From Shewanella japonica (lineage in GTDB: Bacteria > Pseudomonadota > Gammaproteobacteria > Enterobacterales > Shewanellaceae): 64,000 bases of DNA. Position 1 is the first letter of the stretch, and every line of letters starts with the position of its first letter. The notes beneath the pieces were generated by a model. It did not search any database. It was not told the DNA's origin and saw only the letters and a list, made by a program, of their open reading frames with translations. The position numbers were made by a program, and so were the translations under genes. This document shows positions 18,268 to 28,117 of the stretch, piece after piece. Location of the stretch: positions 3,393,001 through 3,457,000 of the forward strand of contig NZ_CP020472.1 in the NCBI RefSeq assembly GCF_002075795.1, written 5' to 3'.

Positions 18268-19044
18268 ATGAACAAACTGTTGATCATTGATGGTCTGAAC
18301 CTTGTTAGACGTATTCATGCAGTACTACCAGATGAAAATGATATTGCCAGCGTCAAAGAACGTACGTTAGCCGCAGCCAAAAAACTGTTAGTTCACCATG
18401 AGCCCAGCCATGCGATTGTCGTCTGGGATGGTGATGAAGAATCTTGGCGAAAACAGTTATACCCTGATTATAAAAAAGGACGTAAGCCGATGCCTACGCC
18501 TTTAAAATCGGGATTAGCCGATATTAAAGCGGCGCTTTCTGAAGCACATATACATTCTCATGACGCCGTCTCAGAAGCAGATGATGTCATCGCTACCCTA
18601 GCGACTAAAATCACTGAAAATAAAGGTAAAGCAATTATCGTCTCTACTGATAAAGGTTTCAGCCAAATCATTGATGACAATATCGTCATATGGGATCACT
18701 TCAAACAACAATATTTCGATTTAACTGAATACGAAAAAAAGCTTGCTGTACAACAAAGTCAGATACTTGATTTTATCGCGCTAGCTGGAGACAGCGGCAA
18801 TAAAGTACCTGGGATAGCAGGTATTGGGCCGAAGTCAGCAGCCGATTTATTAAATAAGTTCAGAAGCTTAGCAAACCTATACAAGTCCATTGATAACTTA
18901 GGTGCAAAACAAGCGCAAAAGCTCATTGATGGTAAAGACATGGCGAGAGTGAGTTACAAGTTAGCCCAATTACAATGTCATATGCCCCTCAATATCAATC
19001 TCAAACAATTCAGAGTCATTAGCAATAGCGAAAGGAATACCTAA
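18268..19044 (+). CDS. xni: Flap endonuclease-like protein Xni (ExoIX)
   Basis: A 258-residue FEN-family nuclease related to the 5' nuclease domain of DNA polymerase I. Metal-binding acidic residues occur in LLIIDGLNLVRR, VVWDGDEESW and SEADDVIATLA; the helix-hairpin-helix that contacts DNA is VPGIAGIGPKSAADLL. The length matches E. coli Xni (251). As in E. coli it lies next to ppnN (ygdH). Four bases separate its stop from the DUF3192 start, so the two are probably co-transcribed. Confidence 0.95.
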   Translation: MNKLLIIDGLNLVRRIHAVLPDENDIASVKERTLAAAKKLLVHHEPSHAIVVWDGDEESWRKQLYPDYKKGRKPMPTPLKSGLADIKAALSEAHIHSHDAVSEADDVIATLATKITENKGKAIIVSTDKGFSQIIDDNIVIWDHFKQQYFDLTEYEKKLAVQQSQILDFIALAGDSGNKVPGIAGIGPKSAADLLNKFRSLANLYKSIDNLGAKQAQKLIDGKDMARVSYKLAQLQCHMPLNINLKQFRVISNSERNT

Positions 19045-19048
19045 GCAA

Positions 19049-19516
19049 ATGAATTCAAAAATGTCCTTTACCATCGCCTCCATGTTCATTGCCTACATCG
19101 TCTTCGCAATTGCCGTTGTGATGGTGTATGAACCGAAACCAGAAGATAGAAGTTGGCAAGAAAGACAAGAGTTTAATCACAATATGCTCAGTGAAATCAA
19201 TATAGGCCAGCCTATTGAGAACATTAGAAAATTAATGGGTCGAGCGGACTTTACCGAAGCGAAAGCAACTGACAACGCTAACTTTCAGATCATGTTTTAT
19301 CGAACCCATCATGTTAAATCTGACGGCATCACTACTAAAGATGAGTGCACGCCATTGTTATTTAAAGATGGAAAATTGATTGCGTGGGGACAAGAGACTT
19401 ACGATCAGTTTTTACAAATTCCCATTTTAAATAATGTCATCCCAGCTTCTCCCCCTGCAGTCGCCGAAACAGATTCTGATGACCATAAGACCCCTTTATC
19501 AGAAGGTGAAAAGTAA
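19049..19516 (+). CDS. DUF3192 family membrane-anchored protein
   Basis: 155 residues with one N-terminal membrane helix (about 6-27), then a periplasmic domain of about 125 residues typical of DUF3192 proteins, with the conserved segment INIGQPIENIRKLMGRADF and an FYRTHH stretch. The fold resembles the small SmpA/OmlA-like group in having a G-x-x-x-x-x-V/I-x-x-x-x-G repeat, but no lipobox is seen. Function unknown. It follows xni immediately. Confidence 0.8.
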   Translation: MNSKMSFTIASMFIAYIVFAIAVVMVYEPKPEDRSWQERQEFNHNMLSEINIGQPIENIRKLMGRADFTEAKATDNANFQIMFYRTHHVKSDGITTKDECTPLLFKDGKLIAWGQETYDQFLQIPILNNVIPASPPAVAETDSDDHKTPLSEGEK

Positions 19517-19608
19517 TCTGATAATTGCCCCTAATATCTCAGTTTTAAAACGAGAATTCGACTGTCAGCCTATTGAGCCACAATCGTGTGCAAGGTTACT
19601 TTAGCCAT

Positions 19609-19636
19609 AAAAAATGCCACATAATGTGGCATTTTT
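19609..19636. terminator. Bidirectional terminator between DUF3192 and S9 peptidase genes
   Basis: AAAAATGCCAC/GTGGCATTTTT with loop ATAAT and A/T runs on both sides, placed between convergent genes. Confidence 0.85.
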
Positions 19637-19664
19637 ATTAATCACAATTAAGTCTATTTAACTG

Positions 19665-22433
19665 TTATTGATACTCTTTATAAGCCTCACCTTTCTCTAA
19701 CCATTCAGGGGCTTTAGCACCTTTAAGATAATGGTCAAAGTACTGCTTCATTCTGATTGTATAGTCGAGTTTATTCGGATATTTCTTCAAATGATGCGGC
19801 TCGTCTTCATATTGTAAAAACACCACATCCTTACCAGTGCGTCGCATTGCAAGGTATAACTCAACGCCTTGCTCCCATGGCACCGCATCATCTTTATCAC
19901 CAAACATGATCATCATTGGTGTCTGAATACGTTCAGCATAAAATACTGGTGAATTCTCAATATATTTTTGTGGGGAGTTAAATAAACTTTCTCCAATTCG
20001 ACTTTGGCCTGTTTCATACTGGAACTGTCGAGCTAAACCAGAACCATGACGAATACCACTGTATGCACTCGTCATATTAGACACAGGGGCCCCCGTTACA
20101 GCTGCTTTAAAGATATTGGTTTGGGTAACCGCAAATGCAGTTTGATAACCACCCCATGAGTGTCCTTGAATACCGACAGCATCAGGATCTGCAATGCCCA
20201 TATCAATTAACTTTTGCACACCAGAAGTTAACCCTTTAACCGCTGATGCACCTGGATAACCAACTTCAAACCGAATGTCCGGTAAGAAAATCGCATAACC
20301 ATTGTCAGCGTACCAAGCGAAGTTAGGACGATGATTAATAGCCATATGCGGGAATGAATGTAATCGGTCGCTCATAAAGCGATAGAAATACACCATAACA
20401 GGATACTGTTTACCTTCTTGATAATTAGTCGGCTTGATCAATACACCGTCAGTTAATCGGCCATCTGCATCACGCCATTGCACTAGCTCGGCACTGGCCC
20501 AATTAAAATCATCTCGCTGTTTATCTAACGCCGTTTGCTTAACACCATCTTGCGGTGCTGCAATGTCAGCGGTGTAAAGATCAGGATAAAGATCATAACG
20601 CTCTTTTGAATACACGATAGTGTCAGCATTTTTACTTTTTGCTAGCACTTTCACTTTCGCATCGGTTTCCATCAAGGTTGTTAACCCAGGCACACCTACA
20701 ACGGCACTGTATAAGCTATCCGCTTTGGTTTTTTCGTTGTAACCATGCACCAACACCGTTTGCTGCTGTGCTATCGTTGCTGGGACATTCTTGTCTTCAT
20801 ACAACCCTTCAATTCTCATTTGCGTACTGGTTTTACGCCCCTCACCGGCCGTCAGCATAAAGCCATCGAATGATGCACTGCTAAATTGCCAAGCATCATA
20901 CTTGTCGTAAGCAATAATACCTGAACCATCAGCTAACCAAGGGCCAAAGCCATAACTCGGTGCATTACCTGGGTAGTCATGATCTTCATTGGCAAAGCTC
21001 ACGCTAATGTCTTTAGAGATGGTATGCCTTCTTACTCCTGCAATGTCATAGAGAAAGAGCTGACCTTGCTGATAATAAGCCACAAATCTCGCATTAGGTG
21101 ATAGCGTCGGCATTTCATTCGTTGGGTGCTGGGTTAAAAGCTGCTGCTTTCGGCCTGTATTTAAGTCCACTAAATACACATCTTGATAAAAACCAGCCCA
21201 AGTGATCATTTTTTGATAAGGCACATCTGATGTGGCCAATAGATATCGTTTTTGCTCACCATATTGCACATTTGGTACATCTTTATCTGCTAGTTGCACA
21301 ATACGGTTGGCATTGACGTGAAGAACAGCTAAGTAAGTACGTTGTAATTCTTTACTGTATTGTTTGACTTCATGGGGCTTAATTTTAGGATCATCCCCAT
21401 GCCATACTTTCAGGTTTCGTAAGCCGGTTACGACTTCAGTATCAAACAAATCAGCTTGCTGTTTTATTTCAGGTAAAGAAACCACTTTATCAACCTGTGG
21501 TACTCGACCTACAAATAAACGCAAACTATCTTCTGAGAAGAAGATTTTTGAATATTGATTAAGTGTCCATTCATCCGTTGTAGGCGTTGGCTTAACCTGG
21601 CTATTTTTCAAATCAATAATAGATAACTGATACTCACGTTCATCTCGCTTAACGGCGGCATCACCACTGGTAAACGCAAGCCATAATCCGTCGTCAGATA
21701 CGCTTAACTCTCCAAATTGTTGAGTTTGGCTTTGGTGTAGTTGGTTTAAGGTATTATTGATTAAATTAACTTTTTTAATGGTGTGGCGCTGATTATTGAT
21801 ATCGTTGCTCGCAACAACAAAGTTTTTACCGACTGTGTCAAAAGCAAACTGTGTCACATGCTCAAACTCATGAGCATTATTATCAGCTAGATGAATAAGT
21901 TTGATTTTACTGCCAGTGTCTTTCTCATCAACTTTGGCTTTATCGTCTTTATCCGCCTCCTTATCAGCCTCTTCGGATTCTTCAGCTTCAAACCATATCG
22001 CGACAAACTCACCATTAGGGCTAAATTCTGCGTGTTTTACCTTTTCAAACTGCTGTTGCTCTCCAGTGCTGGTATTTAGCAATACCAAACCACTATGAAG
22101 TTCAGACTTTTTGAGGGTCTCTGCAGATAATAAACTCGGCTCAATTTTCGCTATTGCAAAAGAGCCTTGGCTATTAAGCTGAAGTGCCGAACCACCATCA
22201 ATAACGTACTGTTTTTGAGTCGCGGCAATATTCACTAAGGCGCGACTGTCGCCTCTATCAGGCATCGCTTCAACCGCAATAACACGACCATTATCAGAAA
22301 TAACTGGCTGTTGCAGGGTTTCAAAATGCATGATGTCATTTAAGCTTAACGTTTTTGGCTGCTGCGCAGCGTTTACTGCAACGGACGCGGCGAGTAACGT
22401 CAGTGGTAGAAATGTATGTAACTTCAAAGTCAT
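19665..22433 (-). CDS. S9 family (prolyl-oligopeptidase-type) exported serine peptidase
   Basis: A 922-residue exported peptidase: signal peptide (cleavage after VNAA), a long beta-propeller region (about 30-640) that limits access to small peptides, and a C-terminal alpha/beta hydrolase domain. Catalytic Ser lies in GHSWGGYQ, Asp in GDKDDAVPW and His in EDEPHHLKK. An Asp/Glu/Lys-rich insertion (near residues 155-175) lies on the propeller, consistent with an exposed loop. It resembles dipeptidyl/acylaminoacyl-peptidases; the exact specificity cannot be told. Confidence 0.9.
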   Translation of the reverse strand: MTLKLHTFLPLTLLAASVAVNAAQQPKTLSLNDIMHFETLQQPVISDNGRVIAVEAMPDRGDSRALVNIAATQKQYVIDGGSALQLNSQGSFAIAKIEPSLLSAETLKKSELHSGLVLLNTSTGEQQQFEKVKHAEFSPNGEFVAIWFEAEESEEADKEADKDDKAKVDEKDTGSKIKLIHLADNNAHEFEHVTQFAFDTVGKNFVVASNDINNQRHTIKKVNLINNTLNQLHQSQTQQFGELSVSDDGLWLAFTSGDAAVKRDEREYQLSIIDLKNSQVKPTPTTDEWTLNQYSKIFFSEDSLRLFVGRVPQVDKVVSLPEIKQQADLFDTEVVTGLRNLKVWHGDDPKIKPHEVKQYSKELQRTYLAVLHVNANRIVQLADKDVPNVQYGEQKRYLLATSDVPYQKMITWAGFYQDVYLVDLNTGRKQQLLTQHPTNEMPTLSPNARFVAYYQQGQLFLYDIAGVRRHTISKDISVSFANEDHDYPGNAPSYGFGPWLADGSGIIAYDKYDAWQFSSASFDGFMLTAGEGRKTSTQMRIEGLYEDKNVPATIAQQQTVLVHGYNEKTKADSLYSAVVGVPGLTTLMETDAKVKVLAKSKNADTIVYSKERYDLYPDLYTADIAAPQDGVKQTALDKQRDDFNWASAELVQWRDADGRLTDGVLIKPTNYQEGKQYPVMVYFYRFMSDRLHSFPHMAINHRPNFAWYADNGYAIFLPDIRFEVGYPGASAVKGLTSGVQKLIDMGIADPDAVGIQGHSWGGYQTAFAVTQTNIFKAAVTGAPVSNMTSAYSGIRHGSGLARQFQYETGQSRIGESLFNSPQKYIENSPVFYAERIQTPMMIMFGDKDDAVPWEQGVELYLAMRRTGKDVVFLQYEDEPHHLKKYPNKLDYTIRMKQYFDHYLKGAKAPEWLEKGEAYKEYQ

Positions 22434-22913
22434 CCTCGTGAGTTATTATTATCGAGCAATTAAACAAATGGATCTTTATTCAATCAAGCGCTTTGACACA
22501 TACGCAATGAATACGAGCTAACATTTAATCGACTTGAGTGATGTTGAGGTAAACCATCCAGCTATTTACTGGTGCATTTTTAACCTGTTAGACCAAAGTC
22601 GTCTGTAAAAATATTCTTATCTACCTAAGCTACTCAGGTAAAATCATTGCCGCGCCAACCTTTTTGCAACATGTAAAGTGTATTTATGACGCTAATTGAA
22701 TCTTAAATTTACGCTATTGTGAATATATTAAAGCAATCAGCTGAGGATTAACTTAAAAAATACAAAAAATATGTGATTAAACTCACTAAATCCTGTAAAA
22801 AAAATTCTAAATTCGTTAAAATGCGGCGCATTAAAACGTTAGTAAATCGTTCTGTTACAAGCTTGTTAACGTAAACAGAGAAATGCAGTAACTACTAGGT
22901 GGAAGGACTATCC
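22434..22913. other. 480-bp divergent intergenic region, no gene seen
   Basis: AT-rich space between the S9 peptidase and isocitrate dehydrogenase genes. A -10-like TAAAAT occurs in TTCGTTAAAATG (about 22815-22824), upstream of the dehydrogenase start, without a good -35. I see no RNA gene, operator palindrome or conserved ORF. Confidence 0.4.
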
Positions 22914-23924
22914 ATGCCAAAACGTACTATAACCGTAATCCCAGGTGACGGGATTGGACCAAGCATTATCGATTCCGCTTTAAAGATTCTCGACAAAGCT
23001 GGTTGCGACTTTGAATATGAATTTGCAGACGCCGGTTTAGCCGCTTTAGAAAAACAAGGTGAATTAGTACCTCAGCGTACCTTAGACCTTATTGAAAAAA
23101 ACCGTATCACTCTTAAAGGTCCATTAACCACTCCAGTGGGTGAAGGCTTTACTTCTATCAATGTTAGCTTGCGTAAAAAGTTCAGTTTATACGCAAACGT
23201 ACGTCCAGTGCTTTCGTTTAAAGGTACTCAAGCACGTTACGACAATATTGATATCATCACCGTTCGTGAAAACACCGAAGGTATGTACTCTGGTTTAGGC
23301 CAAAAAGTATCTGAAGATGGTGCTACTGCAGAAGCAACTAGTATCATTACTCGCCAAGGTGCTGAACAAATTACCACTTTCGCTTATGAGCTTGCTCGTA
23401 AAGAAAACCGTAAAAAAGTAACGATTGTTCACAAAGCAAACATCATGAAGTCGACTTCAGGTTTATTCTTGAAAGTGGCGCGTGAAGTAAGCCAGCGTTA
23501 CCCAGATATCGAAACAGAAGAAATGATTGTTGATGCAACATGTATGAAGTTGGTCATGAATCCAGAAAATTTCGATGTATTGGTAACAACTAACTTATTC
23601 GGTGACATTTTATCTGACTTATGTGCAGGTTTAGTGGGCGGTTTAGGCATGGCACCAGGTGCTAACATCGGTAGCGACGCTGCGATTTTTGAAGCCGTAC
23701 ATGGCAGTGCACCTGATATTGCGGGTAAAAACTTAGCAAACCCAACTTCAGTTATTCTTGCATCTATCCAAATGCTTGAGTATCTAGGTATGGCTGATAA
23801 AGCTGAAATGATCCGTAGTGCAGTATCTGCAGTGATCGAAGAAGGCGACCGTACGACTCGCGATTTAGGTGGTACACACGGTACGACTGACTTCACTCAA
23901 GCCGTTATTGACCGTTTAGGCTAA
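22914..23924 (+). CDS. Isocitrate dehydrogenase, NAD-dependent type
   Basis: 336 residues, converting isocitrate to 2-oxoglutarate in the TCA cycle. It shows the short IDH/IPMDH beta-decarboxylating fold: IPGDGIGP at the N-terminus, TTPVGEGFTSINVSLRK (substrate serine region), Tyr in ENTEGMYSGLG, the metal aspartates in DLCAGLVGGLGMAPGANIG, and AVHGSAPDIAGK near the cofactor. The length and N-terminus fit the IDH3-like NAD enzymes rather than the roughly 416-residue Icd. The ATG at 22914 is preferred (GGAAGG upstream) over the GTG at 22899. Isopropylmalate dehydrogenase is less likely because the substrate loop is of the isocitrate type. Confidence 0.87.
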   Translation: MPKRTITVIPGDGIGPSIIDSALKILDKAGCDFEYEFADAGLAALEKQGELVPQRTLDLIEKNRITLKGPLTTPVGEGFTSINVSLRKKFSLYANVRPVLSFKGTQARYDNIDIITVRENTEGMYSGLGQKVSEDGATAEATSIITRQGAEQITTFAYELARKENRKKVTIVHKANIMKSTSGLFLKVAREVSQRYPDIETEEMIVDATCMKLVMNPENFDVLVTTNLFGDILSDLCAGLVGGLGMAPGANIGSDAAIFEAVHGSAPDIAGKNLANPTSVILASIQMLEYLGMADKAEMIRSAVSAVIEEGDRTTRDLGGTHGTTDFTQAVIDRLG

Positions 23925-23955
23925 TCTTTGCATTAAGCTAAGCTAAATAGATAAT

Positions 23956-23992
23956 AAAAAGCCCTTAGTGAGATTCACTAAGGGCTTTTTTA
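23956..23992. terminator. Terminator between isocitrate dehydrogenase and rlmM
   Basis: AAAAAGCCCTTAGTGA/TCACTAAGGGCTTTTTT hairpin working on both strands for two convergent genes. Confidence 0.87.
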
Positions 23993-24042
23993 TAGCTGAA
24001 ACAATAAACATCACAAAAACAATGCCAATATCGCTTCAAGGA

Positions 24043-25134
24043 TTAATTAAAGTTCCATGGTGTATTTGGTTTAACCCATAAATGCACTGTCACTTCATCA
24101 CGGTCATGATAAAGATGCTTACATTGGATTTTAAAATCTTCGATTTCGTTTTCTTTTAAAATCTCAGCCATAGTATCGAGGATTTGTCTCACCTCTTTAT
24201 AACGGCTTTTCATTGGTAGCTTAAGGTTAAAAATAGCTTCTTTAAACCAACCATTTATCGCCCATGCTTCCATAAGCTCTGCAACCCGTGAAGGCTTCTC
24301 AACCATGTCACACACCAACCAATAGATGTTCTTTCGCGGTGGGTCAAAACGGAAACCATCAGCACGATAGTGACGAACCTGACCTGTATCCATCAACTTT
24401 TGATCCATAGGACCATTATCAACAGCAGCGACAAACATACCGCGGCGAACGAGTTGATAGGTCCAACCGCCAGGACATGCCCCTAAATCAACAGAATGAA
24501 GACCTGAGCGACAGCGCTGTTCTTGTTCTTCTTTTGTTAAGAAGTGCCCAAATGCTTCGTCTAATTTCAAACTTGACCGGCTAGGTGCATCAGCCGCCAT
24601 TTTAAGACGTGGGATCCCCATAAAATGAGGCGAGCTATTATTAGTTAGTGAGTAACCAACGTACGCTTGACCTGGCCCAACAAAACAAACGTGAATAATG
24701 GGTCTTTTGTCATTTTCTTGAGCAAGCAATGAGCCTGACTTTTTCAAACCTTGCCTTAGTGGCACGGTAAACTTACGACAAAAACCCGATAATTCCTTCG
24801 CTTCATTAGTATCCGGCGTTTCAACACGTAACTCTCCCGCTTTTGACACTTCCGCTAAAGCTGCAACAATTGGAGAGACACGGTCTGATTCAGGCAAATC
24901 TTTTAGTAAATCATTTGCCGCAAACATTTGTCGCGCGAACACCAAAGAGTTGAGCTCAATTCTTTTTGCTAGTTGTTCACCACCATCTTCTTCAAAGCTT
25001 TGGAAAATAACATAAGCATCATTGGTATTGGTTTTTACAAAACCACCAATATTCAATTCAGCTGCACGCTGTTGAATTTCTGCTGCGCAATCTTTCTCAT
25101 AGCCTGCACGGCAGAATAAAAATAGGTTTTTCAT
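24043..25134 (-). CDS. rlmM: 23S rRNA 2'-O-ribose methyltransferase RlmM (C2498)
   Basis: A 363-residue SAM-dependent enzyme that methylates the ribose of C2498 in 23S rRNA. An N-terminal THUMP-like region (1-180) is followed by the Rossmann-like methyltransferase domain with the SAM loop DLGACPGGWTYQL near residue 224, and the Lys/Asp catalytic environment (FNLKLPMKSRY). The length equals that of the E. coli protein (YgdE). The gene order gcvA, ygdD, rlmM matches E. coli, with a hydrolase inserted. ATG with AAAGG six bases upstream. Confidence 0.95.
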   Translation of the reverse strand: MKNLFLFCRAGYEKDCAAEIQQRAAELNIGGFVKTNTNDAYVIFQSFEEDGGEQLAKRIELNSLVFARQMFAANDLLKDLPESDRVSPIVAALAEVSKAGELRVETPDTNEAKELSGFCRKFTVPLRQGLKKSGSLLAQENDKRPIIHVCFVGPGQAYVGYSLTNNSSPHFMGIPRLKMAADAPSRSSLKLDEAFGHFLTKEEQEQRCRSGLHSVDLGACPGGWTYQLVRRGMFVAAVDNGPMDQKLMDTGQVRHYRADGFRFDPPRKNIYWLVCDMVEKPSRVAELMEAWAINGWFKEAIFNLKLPMKSRYKEVRQILDTMAEILKENEIEDFKIQCKHLYHDRDEVTVHLWVKPNTPWNFN

Positions 25135-25277
25135 GATGAACCTTTGGTGTCGATAACGAGACTGTACGTTCCATTAGAATAATGACGTCAGTGCTTGTGA
25201 TTAAAAATAGTTTGCTGGGCTGCATTATACGCAAAATTCATAATTCTGTGTGAAATGAAACGAGAAATACAGAAACT

Positions 25278-25312
25278 AAAAAAGCAGCTAAAACGATGTT
25301 TCAGCTGCTTTT
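25278..25312 (-). terminator. Terminator after ygdD
   Basis: Minus-strand stem AAAAGCAGCTGAAA/TTTTAGCTGCTTTT followed by a T-run, 35 bases past the ygdD stop, separating it from rlmM. Confidence 0.78.
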
Positions 25313-25347
25313 AATAAACTCATATGGCTTTTCAGTAGGTTAACTCA

Positions 25348-25728
25348 TTAATCTTTCTGATACTTAGCAATGGCAACTGCAAATAATATCCAACCGATTA
25401 ACATGCATCCACCACCCATTGGAGTTATTGGTCCGATCCACTTAGCCCCAGTAAAGGCATAAAGATACAATGAACCAGAAAACAGTAAGATGCCGATAAA
25501 AAACAGATACCCAGCCCAATCAAGTAACTTTGACGAGATCCAATGGCCTGCAAACGCAACAGCGATAATCGCAAAGGTATGATAAAAGTGATAATCAACG
25601 CCTAAATTAAAAATGGCAATTAACTCTGGTGAGGCAATATTTTTTAATCCGTGTGCACCAAATGCGCCAAGCGCAACGGCTAAAAAACCATTTAGCGCTG
25701 CTAAAAGTAGTAAACCTTTTTTCATCAT
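25348..25728 (-). CDS. ygdD: DUF423 family inner-membrane protein YgdD
   Basis: 126 residues, almost entirely four hydrophobic helices, with the family's N-terminal ALNGFLAVALGAFGAHGLK and the central segment HTFAIIAVA. The function of DUF423 proteins is not established. The neighbourhood (gcvA upstream, rlmM downstream) supports orthology with E. coli ygdD. The start has AAGG five bases before two consecutive ATG codons. It is 16 bases downstream of the hydrolase gene, probably one operon. Confidence 0.88.
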   Translation of the reverse strand: MMKKGLLLLAALNGFLAVALGAFGAHGLKNIASPELIAIFNLGVDYHFYHTFAIIAVAFAGHWISSKLLDWAGYLFFIGILLFSGSLYLYAFTGAKWIGPITPMGGGCMLIGWILFAVAIAKYQKD

Positions 25729-25744
25729 GATTGCCTTTAAATGA

Positions 25745-26479
25745 TCAATTTATATGTGCATTAATGAAATGCTGACATTGTTGAATACAAGTTTGCAGAT
25801 TATCCTCTAATGTGGTCCCTGACGACTTCCGTGGTTTAAAACTATGATCGCCATCCTTAATCCACTGTATTTCAATCGACTTGTTTAAAGGCCATTGCGG
25901 GAGTTCTTCTTTACCGCCAAATTTGTCCCGCTCTCCTTGCATAACTAATAACGGTACAGTGCAATCATTGACTGGTGCTAACCTAGGTTCTCCACCTTTT
26001 AATGGAACAAAAGGATAACCAAGGCAAATCACGCCTTTGATCAATTTAGCGAACTCAGAAAATTCAGGTACAAGTTCGACCTTCGCCATTTCAGCTAACT
26101 CTGGCGTCATCAATATGGCCGACATTCTACCACCCATAGATTTCCCCATTAAAATAATATTCTCAACCGCTAAGGTTTGCTGTTTATTTTGCGCTAGTAC
26201 TTGCTGCAATACTTGTTGAAAATGATTGAGTAGTTTTGGCGCCCTATCTGGAGGTCTGCGTTTGCCATCTTGCATGTTGGCTTGCATATACAAAAAGTTA
26301 AAACGTAACACTTGAACGCCAGTTTGGCTCAGTCCAGTTGCCACAGCCTCCATAAACTCATGATGCATATTAGCGCCAGCACCATGAGCAAAAACCACTA
26401 AAGTTTTGCTCTGCTCACCTTGTAAAATATATTCTATTGCTTGACCATTGATTTCACTAGAGCACAACTTATCTGTCAT
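25745..26479 (-). CDS. Alpha/beta hydrolase of the KANL3/TEX30-like family
   Basis: About 244 residues. Hydrolase-fold features: the strand LVVFAHGAGANMHHEFM (oxyanion region), nucleophile elbow GKSMGGR, the Asp strand LLVMQGERDKFGG, and the catalytic His in DGDHSF. Substrate unknown. Two starts are possible: ATG at 26479, where the family similarity begins, or GTG at 26542, which adds 21 polar residues. Neither has a clear Shine-Dalgarno. It lies between gcvA and ygdD on the same strand. Confidence 0.78.
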   Translation of the reverse strand: MTDKLCSSEINGQAIEYILQGEQSKTLVVFAHGAGANMHHEFMEAVATGLSQTGVQVLRFNFLYMQANMQDGKRRPPDRAPKLLNHFQQVLQQVLAQNKQQTLAVENIILMGKSMGGRMSAILMTPELAEMAKVELVPEFSEFAKLIKGVICLGYPFVPLKGGEPRLAPVNDCTVPLLVMQGERDKFGGKEELPQWPLNKSIEIQWIKDGDHSFKPRKSSGTTLEDNLQTCIQQCQHFINAHIN

Positions 26480-26624
26480 TGATTGGGGTTCACTTATTGA
26501 TGAATAATTGTTGAATGGTAAGTTGAGGCCTCTTAGCAACACTTTGCTTTAAACGCCTCATAGTTTCGTGCAGCTTAAGCACAGCAAGTAATAAATCACT
26601 TCTAGAAAGTAACGACTTATTTAT

Positions 26625-27536
26625 CTAACCAGCTAATAGCTCACTGCGTGACTCTTCAGCAAACATATCTACCATCCATTCTCTGAAAGCTGCCACTTTT
26701 CCGAGCTCTGAGTGGCTCTGCTGACACACAAGGTAATAAGCGTCTTTACTGACTAATATTTCCGAGAACGGACACACAAGTCGACCGGCTTTAATATCAG
26801 GCCTTGCCAATACGCTATACCCCAATGCCACACCTTGACCATGAGCCGCAGCTTGCAATACTAATGATGAATGGCTGAAGATAGGACCAGAATTAACATT
26901 AATTTCACTAATCCCGCATTGTCTAAACCAAGCCTGCCAATCTTGACGACTCGAGTCGTGTAATAAGGTGTGATTTTTTAAATCGCTGGGTTTTTCAAGA
27001 GGCTTAGGACCGCTCAATAACAGCGGTGAACAAACAGGAATTAACACTTCATTACGAAGTTTATCTGCACGTAGCCCAGGCCAATTACCTTGACCATAAT
27101 AAATAGCGACATCGACATCATCAGTCAATGAGTCGACCTCGCTATCTACAGCTTTAATTCGCACATCAATGTCTGGGTTTTTCTCACTAAACTTTGCAAG
27201 TCTTGGCACAAGCCATTGAATTGCAAAGCTTGGTGACATGCTTACCGTTAACGAACCAATCGCGCTTCTGGCTAATAGCCTATCGGTAGATTCGCCTAAT
27301 TGGATAAAAATATCTTTGATATCGAGGAAGTAGCTTTGGCCTTCTTCAGTCAATAATAGCGAGCGATTTTTGCGTCGAAATAGTTTTAAGCCCAAAAAAT
27401 CTTCTAGTGCTTTTATCTGGTGACTGACTGCTGCTTGCGTGACAAATAGCTCTTCTGCCGCTCGAGTAAAACTTAAGTGCCTCGCAGCAGCCTCGAATGC
27501 TTTGACTGCATTCAAAGGTGGCAATCTTCTCGACAT
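26625..27536 (-). CDS. gcvA: LysR-type transcriptional regulator GcvA
   Basis: 303 residues. The N-terminal winged HTH (MSRRLPPLNAVKAFEAAARH) and the stretch through EEGQSYFLDIKDIF are near-identical to E. coli GcvA, the regulator of the glycine cleavage system; an effector domain follows (about 90-300). The ATG at 27536 is chosen because it starts the conserved region; a TTG three codons earlier is unlikely. No gcvTHP genes are in the window. It is divergent from the small exported protein at 27718, which it could control, but no operator was identified. Confidence 0.93.
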   Translation of the reverse strand: MSRRLPPLNAVKAFEAAARHLSFTRAAEELFVTQAAVSHQIKALEDFLGLKLFRRKNRSLLLTEEGQSYFLDIKDIFIQLGESTDRLLARSAIGSLTVSMSPSFAIQWLVPRLAKFSEKNPDIDVRIKAVDSEVDSLTDDVDVAIYYGQGNWPGLRADKLRNEVLIPVCSPLLLSGPKPLEKPSDLKNHTLLHDSSRQDWQAWFRQCGISEINVNSGPIFSHSSLVLQAAAHGQGVALGYSVLARPDIKAGRLVCPFSEILVSKDAYYLVCQQSHSELGKVAAFREWMVDMFAEESRSELLAG

Positions 27537-27717
27537 AGTGATCAATCTCTCGTTTTTTAATTAGTTTTTCTAATGATTATCGTTATTTTTTGTCGTTTGT
27601 AAAGAACACTGTGTTCGTTTAAATTATAACCATTGAAATTTAGTGAGTTGGACAATCTCTACCAGGTAATAAGGGAGTGTCCGACAGTGTGATTTGTCAC
27701 CTCGGAGGCGACCCTTT

Positions 27718-27954
27718 ATGTTTAACTTAACAACGTTAGCAGCAGCTGCTTTACTCTCTTCATGTGCATTTATGGCTACAGCAAATGATACCACAATTGA
27801 TATCAGCGACCTTCAAGCATCAATTAATGCTGAACTTGAGCAAAGCATGAATGAAATGCAAAACAACATCGATGTTAACGTGAAAAACACGCTAACCGAA
27901 GAGAAAGAAGACAAAGCGACAATCAAAACGGCTGAAACACGTATTGCTGATTAA
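27718..27954 (+). CDS. Small exported protein, function unknown
   Basis: 78 residues: a signal peptide (FNLTTLAAAALLSS, cleavage near ATA-ND; the CAF at residues 17-19 is not a good lipobox), then a short acidic helical tail rich in Glu, Asn and Lys. Start ATG at 27718 with GGAGG nine bases upstream; the longer in-frame GTG at 27694 has no such support. No family recognised. It has its own strong terminator and stands alone, so it is probably a real single-gene unit. Confidence 0.7.
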   Translation: MFNLTTLAAAALLSSCAFMATANDTTIDISDLQASINAELEQSMNEMQNNIDVNVKNTLTEEKEDKATIKTAETRIAD

Positions 27955-27974
27955 TTTACTGTAAAAACCGTTTC

Positions 27975-28017
27975 AAAAAAACCGCATTAACCATTTTATT
28001 GGTAATGCGGTTTTTTT
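27975..28017 (+). terminator. Terminator after the small exported protein
   Basis: ACCGCATTA/TAATGCGGT stem, preceded by A-run and followed by seven T; it can serve thiI (minus strand) as well. Confidence 0.85.
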
Positions 28018-28117
28018 ATATTCAATATTCACAGCTATTTCAGGTAAAAAAATAGCCACTAGAATTAATCTAATGGCTATTTAGCATTAACATAGTTTAT
28101 TCGAATCGACGAATCAA